Shown here in pieces: positions 35,676-45,044 of a DNA stretch of 64,000 nucleotides. The translations under genes and the position numbers were made by a program. Location: NCBI GenBank assembly GCA_002399405.1, contig DHDP01000005.1, forward strand, positions 1-64,000, given 5' to 3'. Source of the stretch: Treponema sp. UBA4873. GTDB taxonomy: Bacteria > Spirochaetota > Spirochaetia > Treponematales > Treponemataceae. Every line of letters begins with the position of its first letter. Position 1 is the stretch's first letter. Below the pieces are notes generated by a model. The model made no database searches. It had not been told where the DNA came from and saw only the letters and a list, made by a program, of their open reading frames with translations.

Positions 35676-36972
35676 ACGGACGCTTTTCTCGCATGTGCGA
35701 TGGATTTTCTCGGTTTCGAACAGATTCTCACGGGTAGACAGAACCGGACGTTCCGCGGTCACATCTCTGCTCGCTTCCCTCGGAATAAGTTTCGGCGTAA
35801 TGACGCTCATAGTCGTCATGAGCGTCATGAACGGCTTTCAGATGGGATTTAAAGACGCCATCATGGAGATTTCCTCATATCACGTGCGCGTTTCCGGTGC
35901 GGACGGAGAGGCGGAACGGCAGTTCCTTGAATGGTGCGGAAACGAGAAGGAAATTCGGTCGGTCACCCCTTTTTATGAAGCGGAAAGTTTCGTCGTCGGT
36001 ATGCGTAGCAGGCAGTCAGCCGCGGTAATACGCGCAGTCCCTTCCGGCGTAATGGAAACCGACGGCGGATTTGCCCGGGAACTTACCGTTACTTCCGGAG
36101 ATTTCGATATATCCCGGGAGGATACGATTGTCCTCGGCTCGGGACTTGCATATGCGCTCGGCGTCAGGCCGGGAGACGTCGTTACGCTGCTTGCATTGAG
36201 CGGCGGAAGCGACGTGGAGCTTTTGTCGCGCAGCAGAAAGTTCACCGTTACCGGAATATTTCATTCGGGATATGCGGACATAAACGCTTCGTACGCGTTC
36301 GTAAGTCTTGAAGCGGGAAGAAAGAATTTCGGCGCCGGTGCGGAAAAAACGTACGGCCTTAAGCTCAACCGCGTTTCCGCCGACGGAATCGTCATAAGCG
36401 GCATACATAAAGCATTTCCCCGGCTGAAGGCCGAATCGTGGCGGAGTTACAACCGTTCTTTTTTCGGAGTGCTCCGCGTCGAAAAAAATATGCTCATGAT
36501 GCTTGTGTTCCTCATATTCGTTGTCGTCGGAATCAACATTTACAACGGGATGAGACGGCTCGTGTTTGAGCGGCGCAGCGAAATCTCGATTTTATCGGCG
36601 CTCGGCGGAAGAAGCGGTGAAATAAAGTCGATATTCATCATGCGCGGCTTTCTGACGGGATGCACGGGCGCGTTTGCGGGAGTCGTTCTCGGGCTGCTCA
36701 TAAGCGTGAACATCGGCAGCGTGTTCCGGGCTGCTTCGGACGTCATGTACTACGCGCAGTATTTCATGGTGCTTGCGTTCAATCCCGAGAATGCCGCGTA
36801 CGTGCAGGAAAATCCGATGTATCTTCTGTACGCTTCCATTCCCGCGCGCATACTGCCCGCCGAGGTGTTCGTGATTGCGCTGTTCGGAATACTTGCACCG
36901 CTTGCCGCTTCGTTCGCCGCAAGCAGGAACGTGCTTAAGATGACTGTTGCGGAGGTACTGCACGATGAGTGA
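35665..36972 (+). CDS. Lipoprotein-releasing ABC transporter permease, LolC/LolE type
   Basis: 435 aa. A first membrane helix (SLLASLGISFGVMTLIVVMS, about 32-52), a large periplasmic MacB_PCD-like domain (55-265) and a three-helix FtsX domain (270-430) match LolC/E. The post-helix MNGFQMGFKDAI is characteristic. With LolD and the second permease it would extract outer-membrane lipoproteins from the inner membrane and hand them to LolA. The next gene starts within its last codons. Confidence 0.88.
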   Translation: MENRRTLFSHVRWIFSVSNRFSRVDRTGRSAVTSLLASLGISFGVMTLIVVMSVMNGFQMGFKDAIMEISSYHVRVSGADGEAERQFLEWCGNEKEIRSVTPFYEAESFVVGMRSRQSAAVIRAVPSGVMETDGGFARELTVTSGDFDISREDTIVLGSGLAYALGVRPGDVVTLLALSGGSDVELLSRSRKFTVTGIFHSGYADINASYAFVSLEAGRKNFGAGAEKTYGLKLNRVSADGIVISGIHKAFPRLKAESWRSYNRSFFGVLRVEKNMLMMLVFLIFVVVGINIYNGMRRLVFERRSEISILSALGGRSGEIKSIFIMRGFLTGCTGAFAGVVLGLLISVNIGSVFRAASDVMYYAQYFMVLAFNPENAAYVQENPMYLLYASIPARILPAEVFVIALFGILAPLAASFAASRNVLKMTVAEVLHDE

Positions 36973-37663
36973 AATTGTTCGCGTCGAAAATCTGGAAAAA
37001 ACGTACGTCACGTCGAGTGAAAAACTTACGGTGCTCAAATCGCTTAATCTGTCCGTCGAGGAAGGAAGCAAAACCGTCATCATCGGCGAGAGCGGCAGCG
37101 GAAAAAGCACGCTGCTGAACATCATCGGAGGCATAGACACGGCGTCGGCTGGAAAAGTCAGGTGCGGCAGGTGGGACGTTACGTCGCTCGACGAGGACGC
37201 GCAGGCTGAATACCGCGCGCATTTCCTCGGTCTTATTTTCCAGTTTCATTATCTGCTCAAGGATTTCACCGCTCTTGAAAACGTATACCTTCCGGCATAT
37301 ATGGCCGGCGTGCCGAAAAAGGAAGCAGTGGAACGGGCGCGGAAACTGCTTGACGACGTCGATTTAACCGCCCGTGCGGACCATCTGCCGTCGCAGCTTT
37401 CGGGCGGCGAGCGCCAGCGGGCGGCGGTTGCGCGCGCGCTTATCAATAATCCGTCGCTCGTGCTCGCGGACGAACCGACGGGAAATCTTGATCCGGCAAA
37501 CGCTGAGCTTATAGGCAGTCTGCTTTTTTCCATGGCCGACAAATACAATAAAACGCTTATACTCGTCACGCACGACAGGCACCTTGCTGCAAAAGGTTCC
37601 GCCTGTTACGCAATACAGAACGGACAGCTCGTGCGGACTGTGCCGGACGGAATTGATATATGA
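36965..37663 (+). CDS. lolD: Lipoprotein-releasing ABC transporter ATP-binding protein LolD
   Basis: 232 aa from ATG 36965, which has GGAGG nine bases upstream; an earlier TTG at 36947 is less likely. Walker A GESGSGKSTLLNIIGG, Q-loop FQFHYLLKDF, signature LSGGERQRAAVARAL, Walker B LVLADEPTGNLD and the H-loop VTHDRHLA are all present. The LolD-type family (MacB/FtsE group) and its position between two LolC/E-like permeases make the assignment firm. Confidence 0.92.
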   Translation: MSEIVRVENLEKTYVTSSEKLTVLKSLNLSVEEGSKTVIIGESGSGKSTLLNIIGGIDTASAGKVRCGRWDVTSLDEDAQAEYRAHFLGLIFQFHYLLKDFTALENVYLPAYMAGVPKKEAVERARKLLDDVDLTARADHLPSQLSGGERQRAAVARALINNPSLVLADEPTGNLDPANAELIGSLLFSMADKYNKTLILVTHDRHLAAKGSACYAIQNGQLVRTVPDGIDI

Positions 37664-38991
37664 CGGTAAAATCATCGCTGCTTTTCGCATACCGGCTTAT
37701 TTTTCCGCGAACCGACAAGGCTTCGTCGGCGAGGCGGAGTCTTTCCGGCGCCCTGCTGTGCATCGGCATAAGCCTTGTGCCTCTTATCGTCGTGCTCACC
37801 GTTTCGAACGGCATGATTCAGGGAATGACGGAACGCATCATCGGGCTTTCGTCATCTCATCTGGAAGCGTTCGTCATGAAAAACGCGGACGAAGCTTCGT
37901 CTCCGGAAAAACTCGAAGCGTTTGCATCGTATCTGGCGGAAACGGACGGCGTCACTGCGGCGTATCCCGAGGTCGACGCGGCAGCGCTTGCGGCAGGCGC
38001 GTCGTACCGCACCGGCGTGCAGCTTCGTGCCGTACAGACTGATATTTTTTCCCGCAGCACCTCGTTCCGTTCGCTGTTCAAGGTGGTGGACGGCAGTTAC
38101 GACGATTTCAGGGCGGGAACAAGACGCGCCGTCGTGGGGCAGAAGACGGCGGAGCTTCTCGGACTAAAAAAAGGCAGTCCGTTCCGCGTCATTACGGCAG
38201 CGGCGGGAGACGGCGGAACGGTCCTTCCCCGGACGGCTGTGTTCACCGTCGCCGCAGTCGTGTCGTCCGGCTATCAGGAACTCGACTCAATGTGGGTGTT
38301 CATTCCTCTTGATACGTCGTATTCCGTCATAAAACCCGGAACGGGGCAGTACTGCGTGCTCATGGAGACTGCCGACGCGTTCTCGCCGGACATCGTGCGC
38401 ATTCAGCGTAAATGCGAAGACACCGCAGGAAGCATTGCGAACGTGTACCGCTGGGACGAACTTAATCAGTCCGAATACGAGAATTTCTCCTCGACGAAAG
38501 TGATGCTCGTCTTCATCATGCTGCTTATAGTGCTCGTCGCTTCGGTAAACATTTCGTCGTCTCTCGTCATGCTCGTCATGGAGCGCCGCCGCGAAATAGC
38601 AATCATGAAAAGCCTCGGCGGTACGTCGCACGGCATTACGCTTTCTTTCCTGCTTACGGGAATGGCCGCCGGATGCGGCGGAGTGCTTGTCGGGCTTCCG
38701 CTCGGCCTTGCGTGTGCGGTAAACGTAAACAAAATCGTTCATTTTCTTGAAAAAATTGTAAACACTGCGGCAGAATTTGTATATCTTTTAGAAGGACACA
38801 GTTCTGCGGAATTCAGCCATATAAATCTTATGGATCCGGCATACTATCTTACCGATATACCGGTAACAATTCCGTTCAGAGATCTTGCTGTCATTGTCGT
38901 TTCGACTATTTTTCTGTCGCTTGCGGTATCCGTCATTCCGGCGTACCGGGCGGGAAAGGAAAAGCCGCTCGAAACGCTGCGTAAAGTATGA
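37660..38991 (+). CDS. Lipoprotein-releasing ABC transporter permease, second LolC/LolE type
   Basis: 443 aa overlapping lolD by four bases. The N-terminal helix (LSGALLCIGISLVPLIVVLT), periplasmic domain and C-terminal FtsX helices (VMLVFIMLLIVLVASVNISS; GGVLVGLPLGLACAVNVN) repeat the plan of the gene at 35665. Two distinct permeases indicate a LolCDE-type heterodimer rather than LolF. The SLVMLVMERRREIAIMKSLGG coupling segment contacts the ATPase. The mcsA promoter lies in its last codons. Confidence 0.87.
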   Translation: MTVKSSLLFAYRLIFPRTDKASSARRSLSGALLCIGISLVPLIVVLTVSNGMIQGMTERIIGLSSSHLEAFVMKNADEASSPEKLEAFASYLAETDGVTAAYPEVDAAALAAGASYRTGVQLRAVQTDIFSRSTSFRSLFKVVDGSYDDFRAGTRRAVVGQKTAELLGLKKGSPFRVITAAAGDGGTVLPRTAVFTVAAVVSSGYQELDSMWVFIPLDTSYSVIKPGTGQYCVLMETADAFSPDIVRIQRKCEDTAGSIANVYRWDELNQSEYENFSSTKVMLVFIMLLIVLVASVNISSSLVMLVMERRREIAIMKSLGGTSHGITLSFLLTGMAAGCGGVLVGLPLGLACAVNVNKIVHFLEKIVNTAAEFVYLLEGHSSAEFSHINLMDPAYYLTDIPVTIPFRDLAVIVVSTIFLSLAVSVIPAYRAGKEKPLETLRKV

Positions 38992-38997
38992 TATACT
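38969..38997 (+). promoter_or_regulatory. mcsA operon promoter
   Basis: TCGAAA (38969-38974), 17-bp spacer, TATACT (38992-38997), inside the end of the second permease gene. The ATG is nine bases past the -10, so this promoter gives an almost leaderless message, while transcripts reading through from upstream keep the GAGG site (38999-39002). Confidence 0.55.
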
Positions 38998-39006
38998 GAG
39001 GTTACT

Positions 39007-39546
39007 ATGTTGTGCGATTTCTGCCATAAACGGGAAGCTGTTTTTTTCATCGAGCAGACGAGCAAAACTTCCCATAAAAAAATTAATATATGCATGGAGT
39101 GCGCCGTAAAGCACGGTCTTTCTCCCGATCCTCAGAACATTCAGCGGTCGATCGGCTCTCTGTTCGAAGAAATTTCACAGGCGGAAAAAGCCGGCAATCC
39201 CGAGGAAAGCAGGCTTTGTCCTGTGTGCGGACGGAGTCTTGCCGCCGTACGAAGAACGGGACGGGCAGGCTGTCCCGAATGCTGGGAAATATTCAAGCCG
39301 GAACTTACGTCGATACTGGGCGGCCGCGGAATTACCGGACCGTATACGGGGACTATGCCGCACCGGATTGCCTCGTTCCGTTCCGCACTTACCGACCGCA
39401 TAGACATTGAGACGAAGCTCGAGGAATCGGTGAAGAAAGAGGATTATGAGAAAGCGGCCGTTTACCGCGATTATCTGCGGGCGCTTGAAAAACGTTCCGT
39501 AGCGGACGGCAGTGCGTCTGAAGAAGGAACGCAGGCCAATGGCTGA
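39007..39546 (+). CDS. mcsA: McsA, activator of the protein arginine kinase (UVR domain)
   Basis: 179 aa. Zinc-finger Cys pairs are CDFCH and CMEC at the N-terminus and CPVCG with CPEC in the middle. A C-terminal UVR motif (KLEESVKKEDYEKAAVYRDY) resembles that of UvrB/UvrC and Firmicute McsA. McsA stimulates McsB, which tags proteins with phosphoarginine for ClpCP. The gene overlaps mcsB by eight bases, fixing the pair as a unit. Confidence 0.9.
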   Translation: MLCDFCHKREAVFFIEQTSKTSHKKINICMECAVKHGLSPDPQNIQRSIGSLFEEISQAEKAGNPEESRLCPVCGRSLAAVRRTGRAGCPECWEIFKPELTSILGGRGITGPYTGTMPHRIASFRSALTDRIDIETKLEESVKKEDYEKAAVYRDYLRALEKRSVADGSASEEGTQANG

Positions 39547-40624
39547 ACAGTCCGTCTTAAGCGGAGAGCCGTGGTACACCTGCAGCGGCACTGATAACGA
39601 CGTTGTCGTGTCGACGCGGGCCCGGCTCGCGCGGAATCTTGCGAATTTTCAGTTTCCCGAAACGGCCCGCCCCGACGATTCCGACCGCGTTCGGACGCTC
39701 GTGTTCGATTCGTTCGCGCAACTTGAAAACGCAGGGGATTTTCATCTGATGAATTCCGAAGCTCTCGGCGAGCTGGGCACGCGGATCCTTGCGGAGCGGG
39801 GCGTCATAGACGTACCGGCTGCGACCGGCGTCGTCATGCGTTCCGACGGCCGGGTATCCTGTCTGGTGAACAGCGTGGACCATGTGCGCATCGCGTCGTT
39901 CGCGCCGGGGCTCAACTGCGGGGCTTCGTTTGCGGACTGCCGCACAATCGACGAGGGGCTGCAGAAAACGCTGCAGTTTGCGGCGTCGTACGAGTTCGGC
40001 TATCTTACTGCGTCCGTCGGCGATGTCGGAAGCGGTCTGAAGCTGTCCGTGCGGGTGCATCTGCCGTCGCTTTCGTTCGCGGGTGAAGCGGAGAATGTGT
40101 TCCGCGGTCTGCGTGAGAAAGGGCTGAGCGTTACGTCGGTGTACGGCACCGGCGACGATTACGGAAAGTCGCTCGGTTCGTACTATCAGATTTCGACGCT
40201 TTCTTCGTTTTCCGGCAGCGAGCTTGATCAGATTGCATTGCTCGAAGGGGCCGGAAAATATATAGTCGAAACGGAGCGAAAGTTCCGTCTGAAATGTGCC
40301 GAAGATAAACCGACGGCGGTGCATAACACTATACTGCGGTCGTTCGCAGCAGCAAAATTCAGCGCGCTCATGCCCCTTCGGGAATCGATCGCAGTCATTT
40401 CTTCGGTGAAGTGGGGGCACGACATTGGCATTATCAACGGAATCGACGACAACACGCTGTGCGGACTGCTGTACCGCGTGCAGAACGGACACCTGGAGTT
40501 TCTGCTGCAAAACGGGAACTTCACGTTTGAAGACGATATAAAAAACAGCCTTCCGCAGAAAATTGAACGCCTTCGTGCGCTTATTCTGCAGGAAGCATTT
40601 GAAAAAATCACTTTTTCTTCGTAA
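39539..40624 (+). CDS. mcsB: Protein arginine kinase McsB
   Basis: 361 aa from ATG 39539, which fits McsB N-termini (GEPWYTCSGTDNDVVVSTRA). The guanido-kinase catalytic fold is recognisable in VVVSTRARLARNLANFQFP, NSVDHVRIASFAPG and SVGDVGSGLKLSVRVHLP. McsB phosphorylates Arg on misfolded proteins, which ClpC then feeds to ClpP. Location between mcsA and clpC matches the Firmicute stress operon, but no ctsR repressor is present. Confidence 0.92.
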   Translation: MAEQSVLSGEPWYTCSGTDNDVVVSTRARLARNLANFQFPETARPDDSDRVRTLVFDSFAQLENAGDFHLMNSEALGELGTRILAERGVIDVPAATGVVMRSDGRVSCLVNSVDHVRIASFAPGLNCGASFADCRTIDEGLQKTLQFAASYEFGYLTASVGDVGSGLKLSVRVHLPSLSFAGEAENVFRGLREKGLSVTSVYGTGDDYGKSLGSYYQISTLSSFSGSELDQIALLEGAGKYIVETERKFRLKCAEDKPTAVHNTILRSFAAAKFSALMPLRESIAVISSVKWGHDIGIINGIDDNTLCGLLYRVQNGHLEFLLQNGNFTFEDDIKNSLPQKIERLRALILQEAFEKITFSS

Positions 40625-40639
40625 ATGATTGGGGGATAT

Positions 40640-43243
40640 ATGAAAGGCTTATCACCGCGCGCCCAGCGTCTCGTTGCGGCGCTTGCACAGGATGAAGGAC
40701 GGAAAAGCGGAAACGACCAGCTGCTGCCGGAACATGTCATGCTCGCGCTTCTGAAAAGCGCCGACGGTCTCGGCTATACGCTGCTGCAGACGCTTCACAT
40801 AAACGTTTTGACATATCAGCTTGCTCTTGAACAGAGTTTTACAGCGCGTTCTCCGTCCGCGTCGTTCAGCGATCTTCCTGCCGGACGCCGGATACGCACT
40901 ATGCTCGATCTTGCGGGTATGGAATCGCGCGCGCTCCGCAACGATTATATCGGAACGGAACATCTCGTGCTTGCCGCAATCCGCGAGGAAGGAAGCGTGA
41001 CTGCCCGGTATTTCGAAAAAGCTTCTATTACCATAGAGGATGCGCGGAAGCTCGTTCCCGACGTGCAGTCGCACAATCCATCGTCGGCCGGCGAGCAGAC
41101 TGCGCGTTCGATTGCAAAATCGGTGTTTCAAAATCTGCTCGGAGGGGGAACAAATCCCGACGATATCCTTCCTGTTTCCGGTTCCGATACGCCGCAGGCA
41201 CCGCAGCCGAAACAGCGTCCGAATGCAAATGGGCAGTCGTTCCTTGCCGAGTTCAGCCGCGACATCACGAAGATCGCGCGCGAAGGAAGCAGCGATCCCG
41301 TCGTAGGGCGCGACAGGGAAATACGGCGCATAATTCAGATACTGTCCCGGCGCACGAAGAACAATCCCGTGCTTATAGGCGAGCCGGGCGTCGGAAAAAC
41401 CGCGATAGTCGAAGGCCTCGCGCAGCGCATCGCGAAGGGCGACGTGCCTCACAATCTGCTCAAGAAACGCCTTCTGTCGCTCGACCTTGCGGCGCTCATC
41501 GCGGGAACGAAATACCGAGGCGAGTTCGAGGACCGCATGAAGAAGATGATGAAGGAAGTGAGCGAGGACAGAAGCATCATTCTGTTCATCGACGAGCTTC
41601 ACACAATCATCGGCGCGGGCGGTCCCGAAGGAACGATGGACGCGTCAAATATGCTCAAGCCGGCGCTGAGCCGCGGCGAGATTCAGATAATCGGCGCGAC
41701 GACGACGAAGGAATACAGCAAATACATCGAGAAGGATTCCGCTCTCGAACGCCGGTTTCAGATGGTGAAAGTCGAGGAGCCGACCGACGAGGAAACTGTG
41801 CAGATTCTCGGCGGCATAAAAAAGAAATACGAGGATTTTCACGGAGTCGTTTACGACAACGACGTGATACCCGCGATCGTAGCGTTCTCCCGCCGCTATA
41901 TTCCGGAGCGCTCGCTGCCCGACAAGGCAATCGACATTCTCGACGAAGCGGGCGCCGCGAAAAAAATACAGGAAGAAGCGAAGCCTGCCGAGCTTGCGGA
42001 ACTTGAGCAGAACATCGGGCAGCTTGCGGACGAGAAGCGCAAACTTGTCGCCGACCAGGATTACGAACGTGCCGCGCTCGTGCGCGACAAAGTGCTCGAC
42101 CTGAAGCGCCGGCTCGAAGTGTACAGCGAGTACTGGAAGAACAGCAGCGGCGGCGTGAAGAAGCACGTGACGGAGCAGGATATCTGCCGCATAATCGGCT
42201 CCATGACGGGCATTCCGGTCGAACAGCTCGACTCGTCTGAAACGACGCGGCTTGTGCACATGGAAGACGAAATGCACAAGAGCGTCATCGGTCAGGAAGA
42301 GGCTGTGCACCTTATTGCGGGCGCGGTGCGCCGGAGCAGGGCGGGCGTTTCGTCTCCCAAGCATCCGCTCGGGTCGTTCATTTTTCTCGGGCCGACTGGT
42401 GTGGGAAAGACGCAGCTTGCGAAAGCGCTCGCCAAATTTCTCTTCGGCAGCGAGGACATGCTCGTGCGCATCGACATGTCGGACTATATGGAAAAACACA
42501 ACGCGAGCCGTCTTGTGGGAGCTCCTCCGGGATACGTGGGCTACGAAGAAGGCGGCGTGCTTACCGAAGCGGTGCGCCATCATCCGTATTCTGTCGTCCT
42601 GCTCGACGAAATAGAGAAAGCTCATCCCGACGTTTTCAACCTGCTTCTGCAGCTGCTCGAGGAAGGCGAACTCAGCGACAATCTGGGACACACGGTGAAC
42701 TTTCGCAATACGGTCATCATCATGACGAGCAACGCGGGTGCGCGCCAGATTACGAGCGAAGGCCGCGTCGGATTTTCGACGTCGGGCAGCGGCGTGCTTC
42801 CGTACAGCGAAATCCGCTCGAGCGCGCTTGCAGAGCTCCGAAAGCTGCTGAGCCCCGAGCTGCTCAACCGCATAGACGACGTCGTCGTGTTCAGCTCGCT
42901 TTCGAAAGAGCAGGTCGGTCAGATTCTCGACATACAGATACAGGAGCTTGCTGACAGGCTCAAGGAAAAGAATCTGTCCATCAGCGTGAAGCCGAAAGCG
43001 CGCGAATATCTTATCGGACACGGCTATGATCCTGAAATGGGCGCGCGTCCGATGCGCCGTCTCATTCAGCGCGAGATAGAGGATCCGCTTTCCGTCGAGA
43101 TTCTTTCCGGCAGCGGAGGGGACAGCCGCACTGTCGCGGTCGAATGTACGAACGACAGTCTTTATGTCCGTTTCGTAAAGCCGAAAGCGGCCGCTGTTCC
43201 GGCTCCTGTGGAAACATCGTTGCAGGAAACGCCGAGACAATGA
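40640..43243 (+). CDS. clpC: ATP-dependent Clp protease ATP-binding subunit ClpC
   Basis: 867 aa starting at ATG 40640, which has GGGGGA upstream; an in-frame ATG at 40625 lacks a site. Clp_N repeats (1-145: LSPRAQRLVAALAQDE), a linker, NBD1 with GEPGVGKTAIVEGLAQ and LFIDELHTIIGAG, a short M-domain with a UVR-like motif (VADQDYERAALVRDKV), and NBD2 with GPTGVGKTQLAKAL and VLLDEIEKAHPDVFN are all present. It is a hexameric unfoldase for ClpP; with McsA/B it recognises phosphoarginine-tagged proteins. The C-terminal tail ends in a Pro/Ala-rich extension. Its stop overlaps the avtA start. Confidence 0.94.
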   Translation: MKGLSPRAQRLVAALAQDEGRKSGNDQLLPEHVMLALLKSADGLGYTLLQTLHINVLTYQLALEQSFTARSPSASFSDLPAGRRIRTMLDLAGMESRALRNDYIGTEHLVLAAIREEGSVTARYFEKASITIEDARKLVPDVQSHNPSSAGEQTARSIAKSVFQNLLGGGTNPDDILPVSGSDTPQAPQPKQRPNANGQSFLAEFSRDITKIAREGSSDPVVGRDREIRRIIQILSRRTKNNPVLIGEPGVGKTAIVEGLAQRIAKGDVPHNLLKKRLLSLDLAALIAGTKYRGEFEDRMKKMMKEVSEDRSIILFIDELHTIIGAGGPEGTMDASNMLKPALSRGEIQIIGATTTKEYSKYIEKDSALERRFQMVKVEEPTDEETVQILGGIKKKYEDFHGVVYDNDVIPAIVAFSRRYIPERSLPDKAIDILDEAGAAKKIQEEAKPAELAELEQNIGQLADEKRKLVADQDYERAALVRDKVLDLKRRLEVYSEYWKNSSGGVKKHVTEQDICRIIGSMTGIPVEQLDSSETTRLVHMEDEMHKSVIGQEEAVHLIAGAVRRSRAGVSSPKHPLGSFIFLGPTGVGKTQLAKALAKFLFGSEDMLVRIDMSDYMEKHNASRLVGAPPGYVGYEEGGVLTEAVRHHPYSVVLLDEIEKAHPDVFNLLLQLLEEGELSDNLGHTVNFRNTVIIMTSNAGARQITSEGRVGFSTSGSGVLPYSEIRSSALAELRKLLSPELLNRIDDVVVFSSLSKEQVGQILDIQIQELADRLKEKNLSISVKPKAREYLIGHGYDPEMGARPMRRLIQREIEDPLSVEILSGSGGDSRTVAVECTNDSLYVRFVKPKAAAVPAPVETSLQETPRQ

Positions 43244-44544
43244 AAAACATACAATTTTCCGATTTCGGAAAGAAACTCTGCGGTCCGTCCGGCATCAATC
43301 AGCTCATGGACGACATCGGGAAACCGCTTCCGAAGAATATTCCCGTCTGCCAGATGGGCGGAGGAAATCCCGCGCGCATTCCTGAAGTCGAGGCAATGTA
43401 CCGGGCGCAGATGGAGAAAATACTCAGGTGCGGCGACGATTTCGAGAATCTTATAGGCCGTTACGACGCGCCGCAGGGACGCACGTCGTTCATTGCATCC
43501 GCTGCGGAGTATCTTTCGAAGACGTTCGGCTGGAACATCGGACCTGAGAATATCGCCGTTACGAACGGCAGTCAGTCGGCGTTCTTCTATCTGTTCAACA
43601 TGTTTAGCGGCACGTACACGGAAGGCGGCGGAAAAACAAGGAAGTCTGTCGTATTTCCGCTCATTCCCGAATACGTGGGCTATGCGGATCAGGGAATAGA
43701 AACAGGCACGTTCATAGGCATTCCGGCTGATTTTTCGCTGTATCCGGACCATACGTTCAAGTATCACATCGATTTTGAAAAACTTGAGCAGTACCTGGAA
43801 AATCACGGCGACGTGGGCGCGCTCTGCGTCACGCGTCCGACAAATCCGACCGGCAACGTGCTCACAGACGACGAAGTTCACCACCTTGCCCGGCTTGCCG
43901 CCCTGTACGACATTCCGTTGTTCGTTGACAACGCGTACGGTCTGCCGTGGCCCGATATTATTTTCAGCGGCGCGGAACCGTACTGGGACGAGAACGTCGT
44001 GCTCTCGATGAGTCTGTCGAAAATAGGTTTGCCGTCGCTGCGCACGGGAATCGTGATTGCGCAGAAGGAACTCATCAGCGCACTTTCCCGGATGAACGCG
44101 ATTGCGGCGCTCGCTTCCGGCAGCATGGGACAGGCGCTTGCAGGCGAACTTATCGGGAGCGGCGCGCTCGTGGAGACTGCGAAAAACTCCGTGCGCCCGT
44201 TCTACGAAAAAAAATCCGCATACATGCAGGAATGCATTCATAATTATTTCGCCGGAACCGATTACTATGTTCATAAAAGCGAGGGCTCGATATTCCTCTG
44301 GCTCCTCATGCCGGCGCTTAGCATCACGACGAAAAAACTGTACGAGCTGCTCAAGGCGCAGGGCGTTTTCGTCATGCCGGGCGAATATTTTTTCTTCGGC
44401 AGCGCGCCCGACGGTTCTCTTCCGCCTGTCGAAGCGCATCCGCATTTTACGAAATGCCTGCGCCTGAACTACGCACGTCCCGACGGCGAAATCAGCAGAG
44501 CCGTGCGTATAATTTCGGAGCTGTACCGCCGCAATTGCACATAA
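43240..44544 (+). CDS. avtA: Valine-pyruvate aminotransferase
   Basis: 434 aa from ATG 43240, whose first base precedes the clpC stop TGA. The AvtA-type opening (FSDFGKKLCGPSGINQLMDD) and MGGGNPARIPEVE are distinctive. The PLP fold shows TNGSQSAFFYLFNMF, the TRPTNPTGNVL loop and the Schiff-base Lys in SLSKIGLPSLRTG (near 268). It transfers amino groups among Val, Ala and 2-oxoisovalerate. Its last seven codons and stop form the left copy of the 27-base direct repeat that bounds the following island. Confidence 0.88.
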   Translation: MKNIQFSDFGKKLCGPSGINQLMDDIGKPLPKNIPVCQMGGGNPARIPEVEAMYRAQMEKILRCGDDFENLIGRYDAPQGRTSFIASAAEYLSKTFGWNIGPENIAVTNGSQSAFFYLFNMFSGTYTEGGGKTRKSVVFPLIPEYVGYADQGIETGTFIGIPADFSLYPDHTFKYHIDFEKLEQYLENHGDVGALCVTRPTNPTGNVLTDDEVHHLARLAALYDIPLFVDNAYGLPWPDIIFSGAEPYWDENVVLSMSLSKIGLPSLRTGIVIAQKELISALSRMNAIAALASGSMGQALAGELIGSGALVETAKNSVRPFYEKKSAYMQECIHNYFAGTDYYVHKSEGSIFLWLLMPALSITTKKLYELLKAQGVFVMPGEYFFFGSAPDGSLPPVEAHPHFTKCLRLNYARPDGEISRAVRIISELYRRNCT

Positions 44545-44551
44545 GCGCTTT
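44525..44551 (+). repeat. Left direct repeat of the flavodoxin/VIT/HxlR island
   Basis: 27 bases matching 46570-46596 with a single mismatch (G44547 versus A46592); the first 22 bases are identical. This copy covers the last codons and stop of avtA. Confidence 0.85.
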
Positions 44552-44580
44552 GCCGACAGGAATACATTATTGCATCAGCA

Positions 44581-45000
44581 TTAATTCATTGCTTTTACTG
44601 CCGCGAGAGCGAAAGACGCAGCCTGTTTCAAATCGTCGTTGTCAGGGTGTCCTTTATGGACAACAGAGAACTCTCCGCGGCAATGAAAACTTTGGGATGA
44701 TACAGGAATACCTTTGTTATGCACAAGCTTTTCCGTTTCTCTATCCGGCTCTTTTTTTATGGCTGATGTGCCGAAAGCGGCAACACATTTCACTTTTTCG
44801 GGGGAAAGCTGATCAATAAACTGTTTCAGGACTTTGTCAACTCCGCCTCCGTATACGGAACCTCCCAGAAACAACAGGTCAATCGGCGTAGTAAGCGGCT
44901 CAGAGCAGTCCTTAGCTTCGACCCCTACCGCTTCTGCGATTGCGTCAGCAACCTTCTTTGTGTTCCCCGAACGGGAAACATACCGTACTTCAATGTTCAT
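44581..45000 (-). CDS. Flavodoxin-family protein
   Basis: 139 aa from the second of two close ATGs (45000); the first (45006) is only two bases from AGGAGG, so the second is better spaced. The N-terminal VRYVSRSGNTKKVADAIAEA carries the FMN phosphate loop (SxSGNT), and FLGGSVYGGGVDKVLKQFI is the isoalloxazine-side segment. It likely transfers electrons between reductases and an acceptor. It follows the broken VIT/CCC1 gene by about 44 bases in the same direction. Confidence 0.82.
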   Translation of the reverse strand: MNIEVRYVSRSGNTKKVADAIAEAVGVEAKDCSEPLTTPIDLLFLGGSVYGGGVDKVLKQFIDQLSPEKVKCVAAFGTSAIKKEPDRETEKLVHNKGIPVSSQSFHCRGEFSVVHKGHPDNDDLKQAASFALAAVKAMN

Positions 45001-45044
45001 GTTCATAACCTCCTATTGGAATACCTTGTTATTAACTTTATCCC

